From Fimbriimonadaceae bacterium (GTDB lineage Bacteria; Armatimonadota; Fimbriimonadia; Fimbriimonadales; Fimbriimonadaceae): a stretch of 64,000 nt of DNA. The notes under the pieces were generated by a model. That model was given only the letters and a program-made list of their open reading frames with translations, made no database searches and had not been told where the DNA came from. The stretch lies in the NCBI GenBank assembly GCA_019638775.1, contig JAHBTD010000002.1, forward strand, positions 992,001 through 1,056,000, in the 5' to 3' direction. How positions within the stretch are numbered: position 1 is the stretch's first letter; each line of letters begins with the position of its first letter. Shown in pieces: positions 6,699-14,935 of the stretch. The position numbers were made by a program, and so were the translations under genes.

Positions 6699-8495
6699 AT
6701 GAGCGCGACCCTTTCTTTGCCCACTTGGGACATGACCCCGTTCTTTCCCGGCCTAGACTCCCCCGAATACGCCGATGCCTTTCAAGACTTTGTGAACGAC
6801 CTCGACACATTCGCTGAGTGGCTGAATGCTAAGGGGATCGACAGCCACGAGGGCGAAACCGATTCGACGACCGTGGCACTGTTCGATGAGGCGACCCATC
6901 GGCTGAACGATCTGCTCGACAAGGCGAACCTGCTGGACTCCTACATCTACGGCTTCGTCACCGTGGATTCGCGCGACGAGCTGGCTCTGGCAAAGCTGAG
7001 CGAGTTTGAGGCGGAGACGCCCAAGCTGCAGAACATCGGCACGCGCCTGACCGCGTGGGTTGGCAAGCTGGACGCGGATGCGCTGGTCGGAGCCTCTCAG
7101 ACCGCCCGCAATCACGAGTACCACGTCCGACGGAGCGGATTCTTGGCGAAAAGGCTAATGTCGGGGCTGGAAGAATCGCTCGCCTCGGAGCTTTCGGTCA
7201 CGGGAGGACAAGCCTGGGGCAAGCTCCATTCCCAGATCACGTCGCAGCTTGAGGTCGACGTCGAGCTGGACGGCGAGAAGAAGAGGCTTCCGATGAGCGC
7301 GGTGCGCAACCTCGCCAACGATCCCGACGAGGCCAAGCGCGCGGCGGCCTACCACGCCGAGCTTGCCGCATGGAAGACGGTCGAGGTCCCGCTTGCCGCG
7401 GCCATGAACTGCATCAAGGGCGAAAGCAACGCGCTGAGTCTGCGTCGAGGCTGGGGCGCGGTGCTGGATGTCTCGGTCTATCACGCCAACATCGACACCG
7501 ACACGCTTTGGGCGATGATGGGCGCGGCAGAGGCGGCGTTCCCGGTTTTCCGACGCTACATGCACGCCAAGGCGAAGCTCCTGGGCAAGCGAAGGATGGC
7601 GTTCTACGATATCTTTGCGCCGGTCGGGCAAGACCGCAGCTGGGCTTACGACGAGGGCGAGAAGTTCGTCGCCGACAAGTTCGGCGCGTATTCCGACAAG
7701 ATGCGCGAGTTCGCCCTGCGCAGCTATCGGGAGAGGTGGATCGACGCCGAGCCCCGCGCGGGCAAGGTGGACGGCGCGTTCTGCATGGGTGTGCGCGACG
7801 ACGTTTCCCGCATCCTGATGAACTACAACGCCTCGTTCCGGTCGGTCAGCACGCTGGCCCACGAGCTTGGGCACGGCTACCACAACCTCTGCCTGTATGG
7901 AAAAACCGCGCTCCAGCGCGAGACCCCCATGACCCTCGCCGAAACCGCGAGCATCTTCTGCGAGACGATCATCAAGCGGGCAGCGCTGCGCGAAGCCACT
8001 TCCGACGGCGAGCGGCTGGCGATCCTGGAAGGGTCGCTGCAAGGGGCAAACCAGACGGTTGTGGACATCACCAGCCGATTCCGGTTTGAAAAGGAGGTTC
8101 TGGAGCGAAGGCAGAAGCGGGAGCTGTCTCCCCGCGAGCTGTGCGAGATCATGCTCGACGCCCAGCGCCAGACCTACGGCGACGGCCTGGACGACAATTA
8201 CCTGCATGGCTATATGTGGGCCGCCAAGCCGCACTACTATTCGGGCAGAGCGTTCTACAACTTCCCCTACATGTTCGGCCTGCTCTTCTCGCTTGGACTT
8301 TATGCCAAGTACGAGGCCGACCCCGAGCCGTTCAAGGCGATGTACGACGACCTGCTGGGCTCAACGGGTATGGCGGACGCGGCAACGCTGGGCGACCGTT
8401 TTGGGCTGAATATCCGCGACCGCGCATTCTGGGAAGGCAGCCTGAGCGTGGTCGAGGCGGACGTTGTGGAGTTTGAAAAGCTGGCGAACGGGTAG
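6699..8495 (+). CDS. pepF: M3-family oligoendopeptidase (PepF-like)
   Basis: 598 residues from the ATG at 6699; a GTG two codons upstream is an alternative. It is a cytoplasmic zinc metallopeptidase that cuts oligopeptides. The zinc site is HELGHGYHN (HExxH) in STLAHELGHGYH, and the downstream Glu is in LAETASIFCE. The C-terminal GYMWAAKPHYYSGRAFYNFPYMFGLLFSLGLY matches the M3B oligoendopeptidase F group. It is transcribed divergently from the Lrp gene and followed by a long repeat region. Confidence 0.93.
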   Translation: MSATLSLPTWDMTPFFPGLDSPEYADAFQDFVNDLDTFAEWLNAKGIDSHEGETDSTTVALFDEATHRLNDLLDKANLLDSYIYGFVTVDSRDELALAKLSEFEAETPKLQNIGTRLTAWVGKLDADALVGASQTARNHEYHVRRSGFLAKRLMSGLEESLASELSVTGGQAWGKLHSQITSQLEVDVELDGEKKRLPMSAVRNLANDPDEAKRAAAYHAELAAWKTVEVPLAAAMNCIKGESNALSLRRGWGAVLDVSVYHANIDTDTLWAMMGAAEAAFPVFRRYMHAKAKLLGKRRMAFYDIFAPVGQDRSWAYDEGEKFVADKFGAYSDKMREFALRSYRERWIDAEPRAGKVDGAFCMGVRDDVSRILMNYNASFRSVSTLAHELGHGYHNLCLYGKTALQRETPMTLAETASIFCETIIKRAALREATSDGERLAILEGSLQGANQTVVDITSRFRFEKEVLERRQKRELSPRELCEIMLDAQRQTYGDGLDDNYLHGYMWAAKPHYYSGRAFYNFPYMFGLLFSLGLYAKYEADPEPFKAMYDDLLGSTGMADAATLGDRFGLNIRDRAFWEGSLSVVEADVVEFEKLANG

Positions 8496-8520
8496 TGCGT
8501 GATTGTTGGGGACCGTCGAG

Positions 8521-8901
8521 CCTATGTTTCGGTTGAACCGAGAGACCCTCCACCGCGAGCGGATGGAGGGATGAAAAAATCGGTACAAGACCCTCCGCCG
8601 CAAGCGGTTGGAGGGATGAAACGCTGGAGGGACATTATCCTCAATGTCCAAGCAAACGGTCACTGAGGACAGTGACCCTCCAGGGACCTCGTCGAACCTC
8701 TGTTTCGGTTAGATTGGGAGACCCTCCACCGCGAGCGGATGGAGGGATGAAAAAATCGGTACAAGACCCTCCGCCGCAAGCGGTTGGAGGGATATGTCCT
8801 GAATTCGGTTGAACCGGGAGACCCTTCACCGCAAGTGGATGGAGGGACATTGTCCACAATGTCCAAGCAAACGGTCACTGAGGACAGTGACCCTCCAGGG
8901 A
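8521..8901. repeat. Mosaic of hairpin (REP-like) repeats
   Basis: There is no gene from 8496 to 8975. The region is built of repeated hairpins with CCCTCC...GGAGGG outer arms: 8546-8570, 8591-8615, 8722-8746 and 8767-8791 (loops GCGAGC or GCAAGC). Two other hairpins are also present: GGACATT...AATGTCC at 8630-8649 and 8845-8863, and GGTCACTG...CAGTGACC at 8658-8677 and 8873-8892. A segment of about 97 bp at 8521-8617 is repeated at 8697-8793, and about 55 bp at 8632-8686 is repeated near 8847-8901. Small ORFs here are artefacts of the repeats. Confidence 0.85.
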
Positions 8902-8975
8902 AAGAAGGCATGATGCCTGCACCCTAATAGGACCCTCCGGGTACCCTTTTTGCAGCTCTCAAGAAGTGAAATCCT

Positions 8976-10157
8976 ATGCAAGACGTTGTTATTCTTTCCG
9001 GTGTCCGCACTCCCGTCGGCGCTTATCTCGGCTCCCTTTCGACCCTGCCCGCAACGAGACTCGGCGCAGCCGCCATTAAGGAGGCTCTAGTTCGTGCAGG
9101 CGTCACGCCCGAGCAGGTCGATGAAGTTCTCATGGGCATGGTTCTTCAGGGCGGAGTTGGGCAAGCCCCGGCTCGCCAAGCCGCACTTTATGCCGGACTG
9201 CCGCAGAGCGTCCCTTGCACAACCGTGAACAAGGTCTGCGGATCGGGCATGAAGACCGTGATGATGGCTGCGCAGGCGATCAAGGCCGGCGACGCGGAGA
9301 TCGTGGTTGCGGGCGGCATGGAGTCAATGAGCATGGCCCCTTACGTCCTGGACAAGGCTCGCACAGGCTACCGGATGGGCAACGGCACCCTGATCGATAT
9401 GATGATCCATGACGGCTTGTGGGACCCCTACAACAACGTTCACATGGGGAGTTGCGGCGACCTTTGTGCGAAGGAGGAGAATTTCAGCCGGGATGAACTT
9501 GACGACTTCGCCGCAGAGAGCTTCCGAAGAGCGCAAGAAGCGCAGAAGTCTGGGAAGCTGGCGGAAGAGATCGTCGCCGTGGAGATTCCTCAGCGCAAGG
9601 GCGACCCGGTCGTGGTGAAGGACGACGAAGGCCCGGGCAAGGGTGGCGACCGCGAGAAGATGCGCGGTCTGCGAGCGGCATTTGACAAAGAGGGCGTCAC
9701 GACAGCCGCTAATGCCAGCTCGATCAACGACGGTGGCGCGGCGATGATTTTGTCTTCTGCGTCCAAGGCGGCGGAGTTGGGCTTGAAGCCGATTGGAAAG
9801 GTTGTCGCCTATGCCCAGCACGCCCAAGACCCGCAGTGGTTTACGACGGCACCCGCCGAAGCGGTCAATAAGCTGCTCGCCAAGGCCGGATTAAGCGTCG
9901 GCGATATCGACCTTTTTGAGGTCAACGAGGCGTTCGCCGTCGTGGCGATGGTGGTCGCTCGCAAGTGCGGAATTCCGCACGAGAAGCTGAACGTGAACGG
10001 CGGTGCTGTGGCGCTGGGGCACCCGATTGGCATGACGGGCACACGGTTGACGATGACGGCCCTGCATGAGCTTCGTCGTCGGGGTGGGAAGTATGCGGTG
10101 GCGACGCCCTGTATCGGTGGTGGTGAAGCGACGGCGATTTTGATTGAAGCGCTCTAG
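8976..10157 (+). CDS. Acetyl-CoA C-acyltransferase (thiolase)
   Basis: 393 residues, full length for a biosynthetic or degradative thiolase. It condenses or cleaves acetoacetyl-CoA and 3-ketoacyl-CoA. The active residues are Cys88 (VNKVCGSGMKT), His349 (VALGHPIGMTG) and Cys379 (TPCIGGGEA). The closest known type is acetyl-CoA acetyltransferase (AtoB/PhaA), but chain-length preference cannot be read. It is a single gene, isolated by repeat regions on both sides. Confidence 0.93.
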   Translation: MQDVVILSGVRTPVGAYLGSLSTLPATRLGAAAIKEALVRAGVTPEQVDEVLMGMVLQGGVGQAPARQAALYAGLPQSVPCTTVNKVCGSGMKTVMMAAQAIKAGDAEIVVAGGMESMSMAPYVLDKARTGYRMGNGTLIDMMIHDGLWDPYNNVHMGSCGDLCAKEENFSRDELDDFAAESFRRAQEAQKSGKLAEEIVAVEIPQRKGDPVVVKDDEGPGKGGDREKMRGLRAAFDKEGVTTAANASSINDGGAAMILSSASKAAELGLKPIGKVVAYAQHAQDPQWFTTAPAEAVNKLLAKAGLSVGDIDLFEVNEAFAVVAMVVARKCGIPHEKLNVNGGAVALGHPIGMTGTRLTMTALHELRRRGGKYAVATPCIGGGEATAILIEAL

Positions 10158-10163
10158 GGGCGC

Positions 10164-10387
10164 GTCGGCAAGTAGTCGGCAGGTTGTTGGTGAAGTCTTT
10201 CTACACCCTCACCCTCTGCCCCCTCTCCCTCGGTCATTAGGGAGAGGGGAAAGTCGGGTCGTTGGCAAGTAGCATCCGACTCTATGTTCTAAACGAGGGG
10301 TGAAAGTACCCCCCATAACGGCAGTTAAGGAGGGATCGGTGACCACTTGCCGACAATTTGCCAACCACCTGCCAACCACCTGCCGAC
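10164..10387. repeat. Inverted pair of 11-bp GTYGGCARGTG arrays
   Basis: After the thiolase stop, 11-bp units run at 10164-10196 (GTCGGCAAGTA, GTCGGCAGGTT, GTTGGTGAAGT). Four units lie in the opposite orientation at 10344-10387 (reading GTCGGCAGGTG, GTTGGCAGGTG, GTTGGCAAATT, GTCGGCAAGTG on the minus strand). The arms could fold into a long imperfect stem between two convergent genes. The middle holds CCCTCTCCCT...AGGGAGAGGG (about 10221-10249), another hairpin. Confidence 0.75.
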
Positions 10388-10397
10388 GTGCCCTTAA

Positions 10398-10751
10398 CTA
10401 CTTCGAATACAGCGGCTGATACAACATCACCTTAAAGTCGCCGGGGACTTTCATATAGGTGATCAGGCCGAAGCCCGCGTTCACAATCCCTTGTGTGAAC
10501 TCCACGCCCTTCTCTTTCAATTCCTCGACCGTCGCTTCAATATCATCGCAATAGAAGGAGATATCGCAAGTGCCGGATGGCGGCGATTCGGCTTCATCGG
10601 TGGGGTGGCAGCCCATGTCGGCTTCGGGGAGATTGAAGATCAGCCAGCCGTCGCCGACATCGGTTGCCGAAAAGCCGATCTTGTCTCGCAGGAAGGCCCT
10701 CAGTTCATCGGCCTTCGAACTGTAAAACATCGTGTGAACACCGCGAATCAT
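10398..10751 (-). CDS. VOC/glyoxalase-fold protein
   Basis: 117 residues, one vicinal-oxygen-chelate domain: MFYSSKADELRAFLRDKIGF at the start, LPEADMGCHP, DISFYCDDIEATVEELKEKGVEF and a C-terminal GLITYMKVPGDFKVMLYQP. The predicted metal ligands (His near GCHP and Glu/Asp in the second half) are only partly conserved, so it may be a binding protein rather than an enzyme. No substrate can be assigned. Confidence 0.8.
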   Translation of the reverse strand: MIRGVHTMFYSSKADELRAFLRDKIGFSATDVGDGWLIFNLPEADMGCHPTDEAESPPSGTCDISFYCDDIEATVEELKEKGVEFTQGIVNAGFGLITYMKVPGDFKVMLYQPLYSK

Positions 10752-10836
10752 AGTAAGCGGAGCTTACCTGCGAGGCCGGGACCTCCCTCCCTGAGCCCCT
10801 CCCTCCTCCGGACTTCGTGCGCAGGAGGGAGGGGAA

Positions 10837-11832
10837 TCAGAACCACTTTTTCTTGCGGAAGTACCACAGCTCGACTGCGGCAATCGATAGCATCAATGCC
10901 CACGCAAAGGCATAGCCCCAAGGCCAACTCAACTCCGGCATGTTTGGGAAGTTCATCCCATAAATTCCGGCAATCAAGGAGACCGACATCAGAACTGTCG
11001 CGACGACCGTTAGAAGTTGAGTTGTGTATCCAAGACGATTGCTGATAACGGCAAGATGGGCGTCGATCAGTGTGGATAGCAGGTCCAAATCGAGGTCGAT
11101 CTGATCGAGTATCCGCAGAGTGTGGTCGTAGACATCTTGCAGGTCGTTTCGGGTCTGTGTCGAGATGTTGGGGACATCCCTTCGTAGCAGGCCATTCAGT
11201 ACATCCCTTGTCGGCCCCACATGACGTCGAGTTTCGAGAAGCCTGCGTTTAAGGCGCAAGATGTCTTTATTTCGCACGGGGGTTTGGGCAAGCACCAAGT
11301 CTTCAAGCTGATCTAGCTGCCTTCCCAACTCGTCCATCATCGGGAAGTACTCATCCACAACCGCATCAAGCAATGCTGCCAACACCTGCCCCGGCTCAGA
11401 ACCAATACTTAGTCCACGCTTATCGCAACGCTCGTACCAGTGGTCCAACAGCGAAGTCTGCTTGAACTCAATGCTGATCAGCGATCTCCCACGTAGAAAG
11501 AAGGCGAGACGGTCAAAGTAGACCTTTTTTCGATGATAGCGCGGGACATGAGTGACCAAGAGCAAGACATCTTGGACTTCTCTCAGCCGTGGTCTTTCGA
11601 GCGGTGTTGTGGCGTAGTCGATGCCATCCGAAGGGAGTTTGAGTTGCTGAGTGAGGAGGCTGCGAACAGCCTCAATATCGTGCATGATGATCCGCACCCA
11701 AACAAAAGAGGCTGCTTCACCCTCAGTAAAGGCCTCCTCGACAGGAATCTCGCACACTTCACCGCCCGCAGATGGCCATCGCAACGCCGTTAGCTGATAC
11801 GGCTGCGAGGAAGCAACAACAGAGGTCTCCAT
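10837..11832 (-). CDS. corA: CorA-family divalent cation transporter
   Basis: 331 residues. A large cytoplasmic N-terminal domain (to about residue 265) ends in a long stalk helix, followed by two C-terminal membrane spans. The signature GMN motif is in IYGMNFPNMPEL after the first span. CorA pentamers import Mg2+ (or Co2+/Ni2+). The ATG is directly adjacent to the mgtE stop (TAA then ATG with no gap), so the two transporters are translated from one mRNA. Confidence 0.92.
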   Translation of the reverse strand: METSVVASSQPYQLTALRWPSAGGEVCEIPVEEAFTEGEAASFVWVRIIMHDIEAVRSLLTQQLKLPSDGIDYATTPLERPRLREVQDVLLLVTHVPRYHRKKVYFDRLAFFLRGRSLISIEFKQTSLLDHWYERCDKRGLSIGSEPGQVLAALLDAVVDEYFPMMDELGRQLDQLEDLVLAQTPVRNKDILRLKRRLLETRRHVGPTRDVLNGLLRRDVPNISTQTRNDLQDVYDHTLRILDQIDLDLDLLSTLIDAHLAVISNRLGYTTQLLTVVATVLMSVSLIAGIYGMNFPNMPELSWPWGYAFAWALMLSIAAVELWYFRKKKWF

Positions 11833-13224
11833 TTATCCATAGGTTAGCCCAAGAATGTGCCGGGCGATCTCAAAGAAAATGACCAATCCTGTAGCATCGA
11901 CAAATGTAGAGATAAACGGAGCGCTCATCACCGCAGGATCGATGCCAAGCCTTTTCGCTCCAAGGGGCAGGACAGAGCCCACGATGGACGACCAGAAAAT
12001 GATGGCGGGCAAAGCCAAACCAATGACGAGCGAAATCCGAAAGTCGGAGCCCCACCACCAAAGCGCGCGTAAAAACCCGATCCCACCCAGGATGAGGCCC
12101 ATTAGAATCGAGGTGGCGACCTCTCTGCGCAGAATCGTCATCGCGTCGGATGTCTTTACTTCGCCAACGGCAAGGGCTCGTGTAACCATCGTTGTCACCT
12201 GAGCGCCTGCATTTCCGCCCGCGCCGATGAGCAGAGGAATGAAGACCGTGAGCTGGGCGATCAGCGCCAACTCGCCGGTCTGTGCCTCACCCTGTGCGTG
12301 CACATAGTTGCGCATTACTGAGCCAGTAAAGCTCTCGGCGACAAACAAGAACAACAGCCACCAGAACCGACGCTTGAAGAGCTGCCACACGTTAAGGGAC
12401 AGATAGGCCTCGACATCGCCGGAGACCGCACCAAGCTTTAGGACGTCCTCAGTTTCCGCTTCGCGAAGGATCTCTTGGGCGTCGTCGCCGGTAAATATCC
12501 CGACCATGCGCCCACGGTCGTCGATGACGGGAAGGGAGTAGAAACCGTAGCGCGCCATTTGACGAGCGGCATCCTCTGCGTCATCGGATGCACGAGCGCT
12601 GATAACATCCGTTCGCATGAGTTCGCGAGCGGTCGTGTCCGGGGAGGCTCTAAGAACTTTGCGGAGGCTGAATACGCCAAGCAGGTGACGGCCCTCATCA
12701 AGAACATAGAGGTCGTTGATGGTCTCATACTTCTCTTCTCCGGCATGACGAATGTCGCGAAGGATCTCGGCAACCGTCAGATCGGGGCTTACCTCGAAGA
12801 ACGCTTCGGTCATCAAGCGTCCCGCGCTGTCTTCGGGATAGGAGAGCAGACGCCTAATCTCTTGGGCATCCTCAAACGGGATGACCTCCAGCAAAGCATC
12901 GAACCGGTCGTCGTCTATCTCCTCGCGAAGCTCAAGGGCGTCGTCCATCGGAAGGATGTCGACGTAGTGTGCGAGGACGGTATCGGGCAACTCCTGAACA
13001 AGCCGACGCGCCGTCTCTGTGGGGAGATCGACCAGAACCTCGGCGGCCATCATGGCGTCGAGCTGGCTTAGTATCGTGAGGGCTTCGTCTGTTTCGAGGC
13101 GCTGAAACGCCTCGGCAAGGTCTTCAGAACGTACGTTCTGAAGCTCCTCCCGAATCACATCCGCGTTTTCGATACGCGAAAGCGAGCGGAGTTGCTCGAC
13201 GAATGTGGTTTCATCCATCCTCAT
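11833..13224 (-). CDS. mgtE: MgtE magnesium channel
   Basis: 463 residues from the ATG at 13224, which has GAGG at good spacing; ATGs at 13230 and 13218 are alternatives. Domain order: MgtE N domain (residues about 30-130, with LVQELPDTVLAHYVDILP), two CBS domains (about 135-260, LYVLDEGRHLLGVFSLRKVL and GFYSLPVIDDRGRMVGIFT), a plug helix, then five membrane spans with the pore pattern GGNAGAQVTTMVTRALA. The protein senses cytoplasmic Mg2+ and gates uptake. No M-box-like leader could be recognised upstream. It is first in an operon with corA. Confidence 0.94.
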   Translation of the reverse strand: MRMDETTFVEQLRSLSRIENADVIREELQNVRSEDLAEAFQRLETDEALTILSQLDAMMAAEVLVDLPTETARRLVQELPDTVLAHYVDILPMDDALELREEIDDDRFDALLEVIPFEDAQEIRRLLSYPEDSAGRLMTEAFFEVSPDLTVAEILRDIRHAGEEKYETINDLYVLDEGRHLLGVFSLRKVLRASPDTTARELMRTDVISARASDDAEDAARQMARYGFYSLPVIDDRGRMVGIFTGDDAQEILREAETEDVLKLGAVSGDVEAYLSLNVWQLFKRRFWWLLFLFVAESFTGSVMRNYVHAQGEAQTGELALIAQLTVFIPLLIGAGGNAGAQVTTMVTRALAVGEVKTSDAMTILRREVATSILMGLILGGIGFLRALWWWGSDFRISLVIGLALPAIIFWSSIVGSVLPLGAKRLGIDPAVMSAPFISTFVDATGLVIFFEIARHILGLTYG

Positions 13225-13483
13225 GGGCATGCCTCGTTATCGTTCGCTGGCGGCCTCGTGGATGGGCTGCCGGGGTTTAGCTCCCGGCGCATCTGGTCTC
13301 TTAGGAGAGAAGATTGGCCGTGCAGATTGTACTGTCCGTGTCCATTTTAGTGTTGCTCGGTGAGCGTTAAAGGATTGTAGCTTGGCTGCGCTCCGTAAGA
13401 ATAGGCCCTGACTTGCGCCTTAACACTCCTAAGGATTGGCAAGATGCCTGGGTTCAGTTCTTCCGTGCCGGTATCATCCTGCC

Positions 13484-14863
13484 GTGTTCGATAGGTTCCG
13501 CAGCCATCTTGAACAAAGTGATCTCATCCCTCAAGGCTCTCGTGTCTTGGTCGGCTACAGTGGTGGCCCCGATTCCACTTGCCTTCTCCACCTGCTCCAT
13601 CGGTGCGGAGTCGAGATTGTAGGCGGGTATCTGCATCATAGCCAGCGTGACGAAGCGGATAAAGAGCTCAAACTCTGCGAGGCATTTTGCACCGACTTGG
13701 GTGTGCCGTTTTTGAGCGGGAAGGCGAATGTGCCCCGCATGGCTACTGACCTTAAAATCGGCCTTGAGGAGGCGGGACGGAGAGCCAGGTATGCCTTCTT
13801 CGAGCAGGCAAGCAAGCAGGTGGACTGCAGCCTTGTCGCTACCGCCCACAATCGCACCGATCATGTCGAAACCGTTCTCCTGAACCTGACTCGTGGGTCT
13901 GGCCTGGCTGGGCTTGCTGGAATTCCCGATCAGCGAGGCAACATCATTCGCCCGCTCCTTCCCTTCAGTCGCGAGGAGATTCGGGAGTATTGCAAGGAGC
14001 AGGGGCTTTGGACAGCGGAAGACCCATCCAACACGGACATCTCCTTTGCGAGAGCGCGGATGCGCCTGCGCGTCTTGCCGGAGCTATCCGCAATCAACGC
14101 GGGAGTTGAAGGCACGATTAGTCGCCTTTCCGAAATCGCGGAAGAAGAGGACACCTTTCTCGATTCGATGGCTGCTGCCGCGCTTGAGCAGTGCGAAAGC
14201 GAACTCAATGGTGACCTCAGGTTTTTGACGATGGACTGCGAAGTAGCCCTCAATAGGGCCAAGATCTCGCAATACCCGCCCGTTCTTTTTAAGCGCGCGA
14301 TGAGGCTGATTGCCGAAGTCTTGGGCTCAAGTTTGAACTTTGAACAAACCGTTGCGCTCTTGCACGGCGTACAGGTCGACGAAAAGGGTTCTATCACAAC
14401 CGAAGGGGGCGAAGTGGCTTTTGATTGGTCGTCCGATCTGATCCATGCCCGGCAGCTTCAGCCGGTCGTTCCGTTCCGATATCCGGTCACCATGCCAGGC
14501 GAAACCGTGAGTGAAGAGTTTGGTTGGACGATCACCTGCCAAGAAGAGATCAGCCCGGAAATGAACCAGACACGAGCGTCGATGAGTGTCCTGATTGACT
14601 CTTTGCAGATGAAAGGCGCTTTACACTTTCGATCTGCCCAGTCGGGGGACGAAATGATCCCGTTTGGGTTCGACCGGGCTCGCAAGTTAGCGGATATACT
14701 AAGCGAGGCAAAACTGACCCAAGCCGCCCGCCAAAGGTTGCCGATAATCTGTGATATGATCGGCCCGTTGTGGGCACCCGGCGTCTGTTTGTCGGAACGC
14801 GCGCGTTTGACCGCCAATTCCCAGCGTGCAGTCCGAATAAAGTTTGAGCCAAGCCAGGCCTAA
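13484..14863 (+). CDS. tilS: tRNA(Ile)-lysidine synthase
   Basis: 459 residues from a GTG at 13484 (VFDRFRSHLEQSDLIPQGSRV, typical of the family); an in-frame TTG at 13436 would add 16 atypical residues. TilS makes lysidine at position 34 of tRNA-Ile(CAU) so that it reads AUA. The ATP-binding PP-loop is SGGPDST, and ATAHNRTDHVETVLLNLTRG is the conserved second motif. A C-terminal TilS domain is present (SGDEMIPFG, KLADILSEAKL). ftsH follows 72 bp downstream, a gene order conserved in many bacteria. Confidence 0.92.
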   Translation: MFDRFRSHLEQSDLIPQGSRVLVGYSGGPDSTCLLHLLHRCGVEIVGGYLHHSQRDEADKELKLCEAFCTDLGVPFLSGKANVPRMATDLKIGLEEAGRRARYAFFEQASKQVDCSLVATAHNRTDHVETVLLNLTRGSGLAGLAGIPDQRGNIIRPLLPFSREEIREYCKEQGLWTAEDPSNTDISFARARMRLRVLPELSAINAGVEGTISRLSEIAEEEDTFLDSMAAAALEQCESELNGDLRFLTMDCEVALNRAKISQYPPVLFKRAMRLIAEVLGSSLNFEQTVALLHGVQVDEKGSITTEGGEVAFDWSSDLIHARQLQPVVPFRYPVTMPGETVSEEFGWTITCQEEISPEMNQTRASMSVLIDSLQMKGALHFRSAQSGDEMIPFGFDRARKLADILSEAKLTQAARQRLPIICDMIGPLWAPGVCLSERARLTANSQRAVRIKFEPSQA

Positions 14864-14935
14864 ACGATCAGGCATTGGAAACGCACGAGCCTGAGCAGAC
14901 GTAACGGTAACATAGACTCTAACTTCGGTGACGCA

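Noticed and set aside
7155-8234. 359-codon minus-strand ORF
   Set aside because: It is antisense to the zinc-site region of the M3 peptidase; its His/Arg/Val-rich product reflects the GC-rich codon use of the real gene.
8496-8911. Small minus-strand ORFs in the hairpin mosaic
   Set aside because: Their products (Arg/Ser/Phe-rich) are made by repeated hairpins and repeat the same peptide twice; no start signals or family.
13231-13483. M-box magnesium riboswitch before mgtE
   Set aside because: The conserved M-box segments were not found on the minus strand; only a plain GCCGGG/CCCGGC-type stem is present.
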